Below are positions 17,583-25,201 of a stretch of DNA of 64,000 bases, one piece after another. Origin of the DNA: Flavobacterium sp. LMO8 (lineage in GTDB: Bacteria > Bacteroidota > Bacteroidia > Flavobacteriales > Flavobacteriaceae); NCBI RefSeq assembly GCF_009495755.1, contig NZ_WIBJ01000015.1:94495-158494 (forward strand), read 5' to 3'. The stretch's first letter is position 1. Every line of letters begins with the position of its first letter. A model generated the notes under the pieces. It worked only from the letters and a program-made list of their open reading frames with translations, made no database searches and had not been told where the DNA came from. Both the position numbers and the translations under genes were made by a program.

Positions 17583-18956
17583 ATGAAAAATTTAAAATTA
17601 GTATTAACAACAGCAATTTTAGCAACTTTAACAAGTTGTGTAAATGGCGATGATTATGGCACACCTGATTTATCAAAAGAATGTGTAACCATTGCAACAA
17701 CGAAAGAAGTTTTCGAAATAACTGATATTGCAACTGCTACAACAGTTCAATATACAACTGACGAAACTTTAACTGACTACATTGAAGCTTATGTTACTTC
17801 AAGTGATGAAGGTGGGAACTTCTACAAATCTATCTCATTGATGTCATTAGATGGGTTAAAAGGTTTTAGTATGCCTGTTGATAATTATAACTTGTATACC
17901 GAATTTGAACCTGGAAGAAAAGTTACTATCAAATTAGATAGTAATAGATATTTCAATAAACAACATGGTTCAACAGTTATTGGATCATCTTATGAAGGTG
18001 GTGTTGGAAGAATTTCAGGCGTAGAATATAAAGATGTGATTTTAAGATCTTGTGAAGATGTTAACGAAAATGATATTGTAAAAAATTTAACGATATCTGC
18101 TGCTAAAAACGATCAATATTTAAATATGTTAATCGAATTTGATGCAGTACAATTTACTGATGCTTCTTTAGGAAAAACTTACTATGATGCTTCTTTAAAT
18201 AGTTTTGGTGGTGCAACTAATCATGAAATTACAGATGAATTTGGAAACAAAGTTATTGTTAGAGTAAGTGAGTATGCAACATTTGCTTCAAATGCAGTTC
18301 CTTCATTTAATGGAAAAATTAGAGGAGTAATGACTAAATACAATAGTGATTATCAATTCATGATTAGAACTTTAAATGATGTAAATTTAACAGATTCAAG
18401 GTTAGATATTGATTTATATCCACCAATCGGAGGTTCGGCAATTGTATACGATGCAACTTTAAACGAGCCTTTCACATCATATACAACAACTAATCAACAA
18501 GTATTTCCAAAATACATCAATGATGCAGCTGTAGGAAGTAGATATTGGCAAAGAAAAACCTTCAGTGGAAATACTTACATTCAAATGTCTTCATTTGGTG
18601 GAACTCCTGAAGCTAATAGATCTTTATTTATTGTACCTGTTGATATGACAGCCGCAAATGGTCTTTCTTTTAAAACTAAAGATGGTTTTAATAATGGAAA
18701 TGTTTTAAAAGTTTATTATACCACAGATTATGTTCCAGGTTCGCAAATTACTACAGCAACATTGGTAGATATAACCTCAAGTTTCACAATTGCTTCTGGT
18801 ACTACATCTGGATATGCTACAAACTTTACAAATAGTGGTACTTATAATATCCCTGTTGGTGTAACTGGTAATGGATTCTTCGTTTTTGAGTATGTTGGAA
18901 ATGGTTCTGGTGGAGCTACAACAACAATGCAAATTGACGATATTGTAATCAACTAA
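17583..18956 (+). CDS. DUF5689 surface lipoprotein with C-terminal choice-of-anchor J domain
   Basis: The 457-residue protein has a lipobox (LTSC) and an acidic tail after it (VNGDDYGTP). A DUF5689 domain (about 35-280) is followed by a second beta domain (about 290-457) that resembles the small lipoprotein upstream and ends in the same style (TTMQIDDIVI). DUF5689 is found in Bacteroidota surface lipoproteins next to TonB receptors; no enzymatic activity is established. The gene is last in the receptor operon and is followed by a terminator at 18977. Confidence 0.8.
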   Translation: MKNLKLVLTTAILATLTSCVNGDDYGTPDLSKECVTIATTKEVFEITDIATATTVQYTTDETLTDYIEAYVTSSDEGGNFYKSISLMSLDGLKGFSMPVDNYNLYTEFEPGRKVTIKLDSNRYFNKQHGSTVIGSSYEGGVGRISGVEYKDVILRSCEDVNENDIVKNLTISAAKNDQYLNMLIEFDAVQFTDASLGKTYYDASLNSFGGATNHEITDEFGNKVIVRVSEYATFASNAVPSFNGKIRGVMTKYNSDYQFMIRTLNDVNLTDSRLDIDLYPPIGGSAIVYDATLNEPFTSYTTTNQQVFPKYINDAAVGSRYWQRKTFSGNTYIQMSSFGGTPEANRSLFIVPVDMTAANGLSFKTKDGFNNGNVLKVYYTTDYVPGSQITTATLVDITSSFTIASGTTSGYATNFTNSGTYNIPVGVTGNGFFVFEYVGNGSGGATTTMQIDDIVIN

Positions 18957-18976
18957 TTACAATTTCTTTAAAATCA

Positions 18977-19007
18977 AAAGCGACTCATTTAAGAGTCGCT
19001 TTTTTTA
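18977..19007 (+). terminator. Terminator of the TonB receptor operon
   Basis: AAAAGCGACTC pairs with GAGTCGCTTTT around a 6-base loop (ATTTAA) and runs into a T tract. Confidence 0.9.
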
Positions 19008-19021
19008 TACCCGCTATTTTG

Positions 19022-19029
19022 TACATTTG
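19022..19029 (+). promoter_or_regulatory. -7 element of hflX
   Basis: TACATTTG, an exact consensus match, lies 19 bases before the ATG at 19049 and directly after the upstream terminator. Confidence 0.6.
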
Positions 19030-19048
19030 TAAACATTAAAGAACGATT

Positions 19049-20272
19049 ATGTTAGAGAAAGAAGTTATTGACTTTGAAAAATCAATTGTAGTAGGAATTG
19101 TAACCCAAAACCAAAGTGAAGAGAAACTAAACGAATATCTTGACGAATTGGAGTTTCTTACTTTCACTGCTGGAGGAACCGTTGTAAAACGTTTTTCCCA
19201 AAAAATGGATAAGCCTAATCCAAAAACATTTGTTGGAACGGGTAAATTAGAAGAAATTAAATATTACATCAAAGACAACAATATCACAACTGTAATCTTT
19301 GATGACGAATTAACGCCGTCACAATCCAAAAATATTACCAAAGAATTAGATTGTAAAGTATTAGACCGAACCAATCTTATCTTAGATATCTTTGCACAAC
19401 GTGCTGAAACTTCTTATGCAAGAACACAAGTAGAATTAGCACAATGTCAATATTTATTACCTCGCTTAACCGGAATGTGGACACACTTAGAGCGTCAAAA
19501 AGGAGGAATTGGAATGCGCGGTCCTGGTGAAACTGAAATTGAAACCGACCGTCGTATTGTACGCGATAGAATATCGTTACTGAAAGATAAAATCAAAGTA
19601 ATTGACAAACAAATGGCAACCCAACGAAGTAATCGTGGCGCTATGGTTCGTGTAGCTTTAGTAGGTTATACGAATGTAGGAAAATCAACTTTGATGAACG
19701 CGGTTGGAAAAAGCGATGTATTTGTAGAAAATAAACTATTTGCTACACTTGACACTACTGTTCGTAAAACCGTTATTAAGAATTTACCTTTTCTTTTAAG
19801 TGATACGGTTGGTTTTATTAGAAAACTGCCAACACAATTAGTTGAGTCGTTTAAAAGCACCTTAGATGAAGTTAGAGAGGCTGATTTGTTACTTCATGTG
19901 GTTGATATTTCTCATCCTGAGTTTGAAGATCATATTGCTTCTGTAAATAAAATTTTATTAGACATAAAAAGCGCTGATAAACCAAACATCATGGTTTTCA
20001 ATAAAATTGATGCTTATAAATCCGTTTATTTTGATGAAAACGATTTAAGTGTTGAAAAAACAACCAAACATTATACTTTAGAAGATTGGAAACAAACTTG
20101 GATGAGTAAATTAGGTGAAAACAATACTTTATTTATTTCGGCAACTGAAAAAGCTAACTTTGAAGAATTCAGAGAAAAAGTATATGAAGCAGTCAGAGAA
20201 ATTCACATTACACGATTTCCATACAACAAATTTTTATACCCAGATTATAAAGATGCCGTTGAAAACGAATAA
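19049..20272 (+). CDS. hflX: GTPase HflX (ribosome-splitting)
   Basis: The 407-residue protein has the HflX N-terminal domain (about 10-190, with FVGTGKLEEI and GPGETEIETDRR), then a GTPase domain. G1 is GYTNVGKST, the G3 region is SDTVGFIRKLP and G4 is NKID. HflX dissociates stalled or hibernating 70S ribosomes and is often stress induced. It is a single gene, flanked by terminators on both sides. Length is normal for the family. Confidence 0.96.
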   Translation: MLEKEVIDFEKSIVVGIVTQNQSEEKLNEYLDELEFLTFTAGGTVVKRFSQKMDKPNPKTFVGTGKLEEIKYYIKDNNITTVIFDDELTPSQSKNITKELDCKVLDRTNLILDIFAQRAETSYARTQVELAQCQYLLPRLTGMWTHLERQKGGIGMRGPGETEIETDRRIVRDRISLLKDKIKVIDKQMATQRSNRGAMVRVALVGYTNVGKSTLMNAVGKSDVFVENKLFATLDTTVRKTVIKNLPFLLSDTVGFIRKLPTQLVESFKSTLDEVREADLLLHVVDISHPEFEDHIASVNKILLDIKSADKPNIMVFNKIDAYKSVYFDENDLSVEKTTKHYTLEDWKQTWMSKLGENNTLFISATEKANFEEFREKVYEAVREIHITRFPYNKFLYPDYKDAVENE

Positions 20273-20298
20273 AAAAAGACCTCAATTGAGGTCTTTTT
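20273..20298. terminator. Bidirectional terminator, perfect 26-base palindrome
   Basis: AAAAAGACCTCAA pairs with TTGAGGTCTTTTT, starting at the first base after the hflX stop. It lies between convergent hflX and the DUF3078 gene. Confidence 0.9.
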
Positions 20299-20320
20299 GC
20301 TTTATTTAAGCTATTTTAGA

Positions 20321-21163
20321 TTAGAAACCATAATTCACACCTAAACCAATAATTTGTTTCGTTTGAAAACCTCTAAAAGCGTTATCGTCATAAATCGTTT
20401 GAAACGCAAAGTTTGTAGAAAGGTATTTATTGATTTTCATCACAATATTCAATTGGTAATCAATATCAACATTTTGAGGATCTTCTAAATAATTAGAGTA
20501 TAAATTCAATATGTTCTCAACAGAAACATTTTCCATGATATTGAATTTATAGTAACCATTTACAGCAGCTCCTAATTCGTATCTTGAAGTATCACCTTGT
20601 TCAACACCAAATGATGAACCAAATTCTGTAAAATGTTCGTGTACCATAATTAATTTTGAAGTCGCTGGAGCAATATTCACTTTTAAATTATCGCTTTTTT
20701 TCCACAACATACCTGGTCCAAATTGAAAAAATGCAGGTGAAAAGAAATGCGAAATTTTCACAGTTTGAGTTGCAGGATCTAAACCAGTATCCATTTGTGT
20801 TTTAAAATTGAAAAAAGCTGAATAAAACCAATATCCAGAAGCTTTTTTCCCTAATAACGAATTGAATTCTATTCTATCGTCTGTTTTTTGTGTATCAGCT
20901 CCTTTAATTTTAGTTAAACCATACGCTAAAATTATTTTGTTATCCCAATTCCAATCACCATTTTTATAATTGAAATCGTAATTTACCCCAACATTCCCTG
21001 CGAAGTTATTTTGACCACCAGCTTGCCAATTGCTAAAAGAAGATTGATTTGCTAAAAAGGTGAAAACGCCTTTTCTGGTCCAATGTTTTGTTGTATCAAT
21101 AGCTGTTTCTTGAGCGATACTAACCGTTGAAACAAATAGTATCAATAAAAAAAGTTTTTTCAT
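20321..21163 (-). CDS. DUF3078 outer-membrane-type protein
   Basis: The 280-residue protein has a signal peptide (LFVSTVSIAQE) and the DUF3078 signature (about 24-100: FLANQSSFSNWQAGGQNN), followed by alternating aromatic strands that end in GVNYGF, as in a small beta-barrel. DUF3078 proteins are widespread in Bacteroidota; their function is unknown. It has its own promoter just beyond the DUF2480 gene, so it is probably a separate transcript from the suf genes upstream. Confidence 0.88.
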   Translation of the reverse strand: MKKLFLLILFVSTVSIAQETAIDTTKHWTRKGVFTFLANQSSFSNWQAGGQNNFAGNVGVNYDFNYKNGDWNWDNKIILAYGLTKIKGADTQKTDDRIEFNSLLGKKASGYWFYSAFFNFKTQMDTGLDPATQTVKISHFFSPAFFQFGPGMLWKKSDNLKVNIAPATSKLIMVHEHFTEFGSSFGVEQGDTSRYELGAAVNGYYKFNIMENVSVENILNLYSNYLEDPQNVDIDYQLNIVMKINKYLSTNFAFQTIYDDNAFRGFQTKQIIGLGVNYGF

Positions 21164-21190
21164 TCCTTAAATTTTTAAAAATTAAAGGCG

Positions 21191-21217
21191 CAAAGGTACT
21201 TATTTTTGTTTAAACAA
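21191..21217 (-). promoter_or_regulatory. Promoter of the DUF3078 gene
   Basis: Minus-strand TACCTTTG (21191-21198) with TTG (21215-21217) 16 bases upstream. The -7 begins right after the DUF2480 stop, giving a leader of about 20 bases to the ATG at 21163. Confidence 0.6.
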
Positions 21218-21703
21218 CGGAACTGCTGAGCAAGCTTCACCAAACATAACGCTTTTAGCTACTTTCATAAGTTTTTGAATAGCTAAAGTATAAACCTGAT
21301 TTGGAACTGGTTTTTTAGAGCAACCTTTCAAAATTAATGGTTTTTGAAAATAATCTGTATAATCGAGTTTGTTCAAAATATCTTGATACCATTCGATAAC
21401 TGCTAACTCCTTGCTTCCATGAATTACTTTTAAAGCATTGGGCGCTAAATAAACCGAAACTAAAGCAAATGTCCATGCAGGTAAAATGGCATCTGTAGCA
21501 CAATACAATGATACATATTTGTCTTCAAATTGAGACCAATCGTTGTTTTTTAATTGTTCACGAAAATCGGATTCTTTTAAGATAAATCCTTCTAATAACC
21601 ATTGCGAAATATCTAAATCTACTACATGATTATCTGGATAGTAATCTTCTAAATCGAATACCATCAAAGAACTTTGTGCTACTTTGTTTATTATTTCGTC
21701 CAT
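21200..21703 (-). CDS. DUF2480 family protein
   Basis: The 167-residue soluble protein matches the DUF2480 pattern (FDLEDYYP near residue 16, SQWLLEGFILKE, then CATDAILPAWTFAL and LKGCSKKPVP). DUF2480 genes are commonly placed with the suf cluster in Flavobacteriaceae, as here, but no activity is known. The Cys residues in CATDA and KGCSKK are possible metal or sulfur ligands. It is 72 bases downstream of the DUF59 gene, separated by heptad array H4. Confidence 0.85.
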   Translation of the reverse strand: MDEIINKVAQSSLMVFDLEDYYPDNHVVDLDISQWLLEGFILKESDFREQLKNNDWSQFEDKYVSLYCATDAILPAWTFALVSVYLAPNALKVIHGSKELAVIEWYQDILNKLDYTDYFQKPLILKGCSKKPVPNQVYTLAIQKLMKVAKSVMFGEACSAVPLFKQK

Positions 21704-21709
21704 ATTTTA

Positions 21710-21777
21710 GTGTTCAATGTTCAGAAATTAGTGTTCAGCAAACTGCCAACTAAAAACTGAACACTGATTACTTATTT
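21710..21777. repeat. Heptad repeat array H4 (inverted pair)
   Basis: Units AGTGTTC, AATGTTC, AGAAATT and AGTGTTC are followed by ACTGCCA, ACTAAAA, ACTGAAC, ACTGATT and ACTTATT in perfect register. The two halves are inverted copies of the same unit type. The array fills the DUF59-DUF2480 spacer. Confidence 0.8.
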
Positions 21778-22099
21778 AAAGCATTCCTAATTCTAATTTT
21801 GCTTCTTCGCTCATTAAATCTTTACTCCAAGGTGGATCAAATGTAATTTCTACTTCGCATGATTTTACAGCATCGATCGATTTTACTTTTTCTTCTACTT
21901 CTTGTGGCAAAGTTTCTGCAACAGGGCAGTTAGGTGATGTTAAGGTCATTAAGATTTTTACATCTTTATCTTCATTAATCATCACATCGTAGATTAAACC
22001 TAATTCGTAAATATCTACTGGAATCTCTGGATCAAAAATTCCTTTTAAAACTTTGACTACGTCTTCGCCTAAATTGATTGTATCGTTAAATTCTTCCAT
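21776..22099 (-). CDS. sufT: SufT-type DUF59/MIP18 protein
   Basis: About 107 residues in a single DUF59 domain (FDPEIPVDIYELGLIYDV near residue 22, then LTSPNCPVAETLP and EITFDPPWSKDLMS). These proteins help Fe-S cluster maturation in Suf systems; the conserved Cys in SPNCPVAE is present. I choose the ATG at 22099 (MEEFND). An in-frame ATG at 22126 would add 9 residues encoded by the inverted repeat of the neighbouring GxxExxY cassette, and is rejected as the native start. Confidence 0.88.
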   Translation of the reverse strand: MEEFNDTINLGEDVVKVLKGIFDPEIPVDIYELGLIYDVMINEDKDVKILMTLTSPNCPVAETLPQEVEEKVKSIDAVKSCEVEITFDPPWSKDLMSEEAKLELGML

Positions 22100-22112
22100 T
22101 TTTTTGTTTTTA

Positions 22113-22143
22113 ACCATATAAGGCATATGAGGGAATATAAGTT
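22113..22143. repeat. Left inverted repeat of the GxxExxY cassette
   Basis: It begins with ACCATATAAGGCATAT and ends in TATAAGTT. It matches the reverse complement of 22558-22588 at 27 of 31 positions and overlaps the GxxExxY stop codon. Confidence 0.85.
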
Positions 22144-22555
22144 AATCCCAAAGTTGATTATATAGATTGTTAATATATGTTTTCTGACCTTCTTTATAAA
22201 TATTTGTTACATTGAAATTAATCAATAATCCCATTGGTACATTTAATAAATTCATATAAGATAAAATCTGTGCTTCAAATATAGGCTTCATTTCAGTTAC
22301 TGATTTTAATTCAACAACTAATTTCTCCTCAATTAATAAATCACATCTTAATTCAGCATCAACTTCAATTCCTTTATATTGAATAGGAATTGATAATTCC
22401 GATTGAAATTTAATGTTTCTAAGTTCAAGTTCACGTATTAAACATTTATGATAAACACTTTCCAATAAACCAGGACCAAGACTCTTGTGAACTTCAATAG
22501 CAGCTCCATTCACATTATAAACTAAATCCTTTAAATTTTGCTTTGTATAATTCAT
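22142..22555 (-). CDS. GxxExxY protein (PD-(D/E)XK-like fold)
   Basis: The 137-residue protein contains the name-giving motif GLLESVY near residue 29 and a nuclease-like core CDLLIEEKLVVELKSV (D, then E-x-K), as in the PDDEXK_3 family. No activity is established. It has no evident link to Fe-S biogenesis, although it sits between sufE and the DUF59 gene. It is framed by 31-bp inverted repeats (22113-22143 and 22558-22588) that begin at its stop and just before its start. That suggests it entered as a discrete cassette. Confidence 0.88.
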   Translation of the reverse strand: MNYTKQNLKDLVYNVNGAAIEVHKSLGPGLLESVYHKCLIRELELRNIKFQSELSIPIQYKGIEVDAELRCDLLIEEKLVVELKSVTEMKPIFEAQILSYMNLLNVPMGLLINFNVTNIYKEGQKTYINNLYNQLWD

Positions 22556-22557
22556 AA

Positions 22558-22588
22558 AACTTATACTTTCTTATATGCCTTATATGGT
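22558..22588. repeat. Right inverted repeat of the GxxExxY cassette
   Basis: The partner of 22113-22143 in inverted orientation, containing CTTATATGCCTTATATGGT. It lies 2 bases before the GxxExxY start codon. No target-site duplication could be made out in the AT-rich flanks. Confidence 0.85.
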
Positions 22589-22603
22589 AATTAAAATTTA
22601 CGT

Positions 22604-23023
22604 TTATTGCTTTGATTGAAATGCCAAAGCATACATTTTTATTTGTTTTACCATTGAAACCAAACCGTTCGCTCTTGTTGGAGATAAATGTTCTTTTAAT
22701 CCTATTTCGTCAATAAAATCAGTATTTGCATCTAAAATATCCTTTGGAGATTGATTAGAAAACGCTCTGATTAAAATCGCAATAATTCCTTTAGTCAAAA
22801 TCGCATCACTATCGGCTGTGAAAACAATTTTTCCATCTTGTTCTTCGCCGTGTACCCAAACTTTTGATTGGCAACCTTTGATGATGTTTTCGTCAACTTT
22901 ATATTGTTCCTCAATTAACGGTAGTGATTTTCCTAATTCGATGATGTATTCGTAGCGTTGCATCCAGTCGTCAAACATGGAAAATTCGTCTACAATTTCG
23001 TTTTGTATTTCTTTAATTGTCAT
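22604..23023 (-). CDS. sufE: SufE sulfur acceptor
   Basis: The 139-residue protein is a standard SufE. The persulfide-accepting Cys is C51 in KGCQSKVW, and the SRANGL-like region appears as PTRANGLVSM. SufE takes sulfur from SufS and hands it to the SufBCD scaffold. It starts one base after the unknown lipoprotein gene and lies downstream of sufS on the same strand. Confidence 0.94.
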   Translation of the reverse strand: MTIKEIQNEIVDEFSMFDDWMQRYEYIIELGKSLPLIEEQYKVDENIIKGCQSKVWVHGEEQDGKIVFTADSDAILTKGIIAILIRAFSNQSPKDILDANTDFIDEIGLKEHLSPTRANGLVSMVKQIKMYALAFQSKQ

Positions 23024-23024
23024 T

Positions 23025-23495
23025 TTATTTTTCGGTCAATTTCAAAATTTTGTTTACCAATTTTTCTATTTCAACTGGTGGAAAACCATGATCAAATCCA
23101 TTAGCTGGATATTCAACTCCGTCTGAAATAAAAGTGATATTCGCATGAGCCGCTCCGTCATAATATCTTTTTTCGGTTGGCCATTTTAAATCTTTTACTT
23201 TAGCTAAATCAACTGCTTTCGTTAAAATCACAATTTCTTTCCAATCCGAATCTGAAATCTTGATTTTCTCTTCATAATCTTTAAAATTTCGCACACGAGA
23301 AATAGAAACAACTTGATTTTCAACTTTCACAGCTAAAGCTAAACCTCTGGCATTCGCTTCATATTTAATAATAGGCATTTCATTTTGCATTTTTGTTCCA
23401 GAAGAGGTTACATTAGTAGAAGCCGTATCTTTCTGACAATTACAACTCGTAATCGTAATCAAAAAGGTTGCTAAGATGGTGAAAACAGCTTTCAT
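23025..23495 (-). CDS. Lipoprotein of unknown function in the suf locus
   Basis: A 156-residue protein with a type II signal peptide and lipobox (ITSC), followed by a second Cys (NCQKD). No acidic surface-export signal follows, so it is probably periplasm-facing. The body (about 40-156) is a small alpha/beta domain with YYDGAAHANITF and NGFDHGFPPVEI; I do not recognise the family. It is placed between sufS and sufE with 12- and 1-base gaps, so it is co-transcribed with them. Why a lipoprotein should sit there is unclear. Confidence 0.75.
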   Translation of the reverse strand: MKAVFTILATFLITITSCNCQKDTASTNVTSSGTKMQNEMPIIKYEANARGLALAVKVENQVVSISRVRNFKDYEEKIKISDSDWKEIVILTKAVDLAKVKDLKWPTEKRYYDGAAHANITFISDGVEYPANGFDHGFPPVEIEKLVNKILKLTEK

Positions 23496-23507
23496 AATTT
23501 TAATTTT

Positions 23508-24722
23508 TTAAGATAACATCATTTGCGCTTTTTTAACCGCTTCTACAAAGATATCAATTTCTTCCTTGGTATTATAAAAAGCAAAACTTGCTCTAATCGT
23601 TCCTGGAATATTGAAAAAATTCATAATAGGTTGGGCGCAATGATGACCGGTTCTAACCGCTATACCTAACTTATCGATAATTGTGCCAATGTCATACGGA
23701 TGAATGCCTTCGATATTAAACGAAATTACCGAAGCTTTGTTTTCACTCGTTCCGTAAATCGTTAAACCTTCTATTTCTTGTAATCTTTTGGTTCCGTAGT
23801 CCAATAATTCTTGTTCATAAGCGGCAATGTTTTCAAAACCTATTGCATTCATGTAATCAATCGCAGTTCCAAGAACAATTCCATCCGCAATGTTAGGGGT
23901 TCCCGCTTCAAATTTATGGGGTAAATCGGCATACGTTGTTTTCTCAAAGGTAACCTCAGCAATCATTTCGCCTCCACCTTGATAAGGAGGCAATTTTCGC
24001 AACCATTCTTCTTTTCCGTATAAAATTCCAACACCTGTTGGACCACAAACTTTATGACCAGAAAATACGTAAAAATCACAATCTAATGCTTGCACATCTG
24101 GACGTAAATGAGGGGTTGCTTGTGCTCCATCAATTAAGACGGCTGCCCCTACTTCATGTGCTTTTTCGATGATGTATTCAATTGGGTTAACCGTCCCTAA
24201 TGCATTTGAAATGTGATTTACCGTTACGATTTTAGTTTTTTCGGAAAGTAATTTGTCAAATTCTGAAAGGATTAATTCGCCTTTTTCATTCATTGGAATT
24301 ACAACCAACTTCGCTCCTGTTTTTTCACATAAAAATTGCCAAGGCACAATGTTGCTATGATGTTCCAAAGCCGAAACCATAACCTCATCGCCTGATTTTA
24401 GCAAACTTGCAAATCCATTCGCCACCAAGTTAATTCCAAAAGTCGTTCCCGAAGTAAAAATGATTTCGTAATTATGCTTTGCGTTTAAGTGATTTTGAAT
24501 CGTATTTCGCGACACTTCATACGCATCCGTAGCCAATTGACTCAGCGTATGCACACCACGGTGAATATTTGCATTGATTTCGCTGTAATATTTTGAAATA
24601 GCATCGATAACCACTTGCGGCTTTTGCGAAGTTGCTCCGTTATCAAAATACACCAAGGGTTTACCATTTACTTTTTGCGATAAAATGGGAAAATCAGCTC
24701 TTACTTTTTGAACATCAAACAT
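23508..24722 (-). CDS. sufS: Cysteine desulfurase SufS
   Basis: PLP-dependent group II cysteine desulfurase of about 404 residues. Visible motifs are ALEHHSNIVPWQ (the His that stacks on PLP), the PLP lysine in FSGHKVCGPTG, and the active-site Cys in RTGHHCAQP. It supplies sulfur to SufE and the SufBCD scaffold. I choose the ATG at 24722 (MFDVQKV); an ATG two codons upstream at 24728 is equally possible. It is separated from sufD by a 2.6-kb operon on the other strand, so it needs its own promoter. Confidence 0.95.
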   Translation of the reverse strand: MFDVQKVRADFPILSQKVNGKPLVYFDNGATSQKPQVVIDAISKYYSEINANIHRGVHTLSQLATDAYEVSRNTIQNHLNAKHNYEIIFTSGTTFGINLVANGFASLLKSGDEVMVSALEHHSNIVPWQFLCEKTGAKLVVIPMNEKGELILSEFDKLLSEKTKIVTVNHISNALGTVNPIEYIIEKAHEVGAAVLIDGAQATPHLRPDVQALDCDFYVFSGHKVCGPTGVGILYGKEEWLRKLPPYQGGGEMIAEVTFEKTTYADLPHKFEAGTPNIADGIVLGTAIDYMNAIGFENIAAYEQELLDYGTKRLQEIEGLTIYGTSENKASVISFNIEGIHPYDIGTIIDKLGIAVRTGHHCAQPIMNFFNIPGTIRASFAFYNTKEEIDIFVEAVKKAQMMLS

Positions 24723-24740
24723 TTTCATACAATTTGAGTA

Positions 24741-24748
24741 CAAATTTA
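24741..24748 (-). promoter_or_regulatory. -7 element of the sufS-sufE transcript
   Basis: Minus-strand TAAATTTG matches TAnnTTTG, 18 bases before the ATG at 24722. No TTG lies at normal spacing. Confidence 0.45.
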
Positions 24749-24826
24749 CAACTTGATTGTTTATAATTGGAATAAATAAAGGTTAAAATCAACATAAAAA
24801 CACAATACAAAATAATTTTAGCGTTT

Positions 24827-24858
24827 TTGTAAATACATTGTAATAAAATGTATATTTG
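24827..24858 (+). promoter_or_regulatory. Promoter of the PadR operon
   Basis: TTG (24827-24829), a 21-base spacer and TATATTTG (24851-24858). The predicted transcription start falls on or beside the ATG at 24863, so the mRNA may be leaderless. This also argues against the ATG at 24848, which overlaps the -7. Confidence 0.7.
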
Positions 24859-24868
24859 TAAAATGTAT
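24833..24868. promoter_or_regulatory. Putative PadR operator, three half-sites
   Basis: ATACATT (24833-24839), AATGTAT (24847-24853) and AATGTAT (24862-24868). The first two form a perfect 7-bp inverted repeat with a 7-base spacer. Together the boxes span the core promoter and the start codon, placing them to block transcription. PadR-family operators are typically ATGT/ACAT dyads. Confidence 0.6.
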
Positions 24869-25201
24869 AGTAAAGAATTAACCAAAGGAACGCTACTACC
24901 AATTATCTTAAAATTAATAAGTGAAAGCGATAAAATGTACGGGTATGAAATTACCCAGAAAGTTAAAGAAATAACCAAAGGAAAAATTGACATTTCTGAA
25001 GGTGCTTTATACCCCATTCTTCATAAACTGGAAGCAGATGGTATACTAGAAACAGAGAAAGTATTTTTAGGAAAACGGGTTAGAAAATACTATCAAATTA
25101 CACCTTCAGGAAAATTAGCAATAGCTGAAATTACTACCGAATTGAATGATTTCATAAATACATTGCAACTTATTTTCAATTCAAACGCTTTGAAATCATG
25201 A
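24863..25201 (+). CDS. PadR-family transcriptional regulator
   Basis: A winged-helix protein of about 112 residues with the PadR signature (KGTLLPIILKLI near residue 6, YGYEITQKV, ISEGALYPILHKLE, YYQITPSGK). Such regulators usually repress their own operon and a membrane or transport gene next to it. I choose the ATG at 24863 (MYSKEL), because the -7 element overlaps the in-frame ATG at 24848. It is first in a four-gene operon in which every junction is an overlapping ATGA, and lies on the strand opposite to the suf genes around it. Confidence 0.9.
   Translation: MYSKELTKGTLLPIILKLISESDKMYGYEITQKVKEITKGKIDISEGALYPILHKLEADGILETEKVFLGKRVRKYYQITPSGKLAIAEITTELNDFINTLQLIFNSNALKS

Noticed and set aside
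22113..22588. Insertion sequence
   Set aside because: No transposase motif is present; the single gene is a GxxExxY protein, so it is reported only as a cassette with inverted repeats.
24848..24862. Upstream in-frame ATG for padR
   Set aside because: The -7 element TATATTTG (24851-24858) overlaps it, so transcription would start after this codon.
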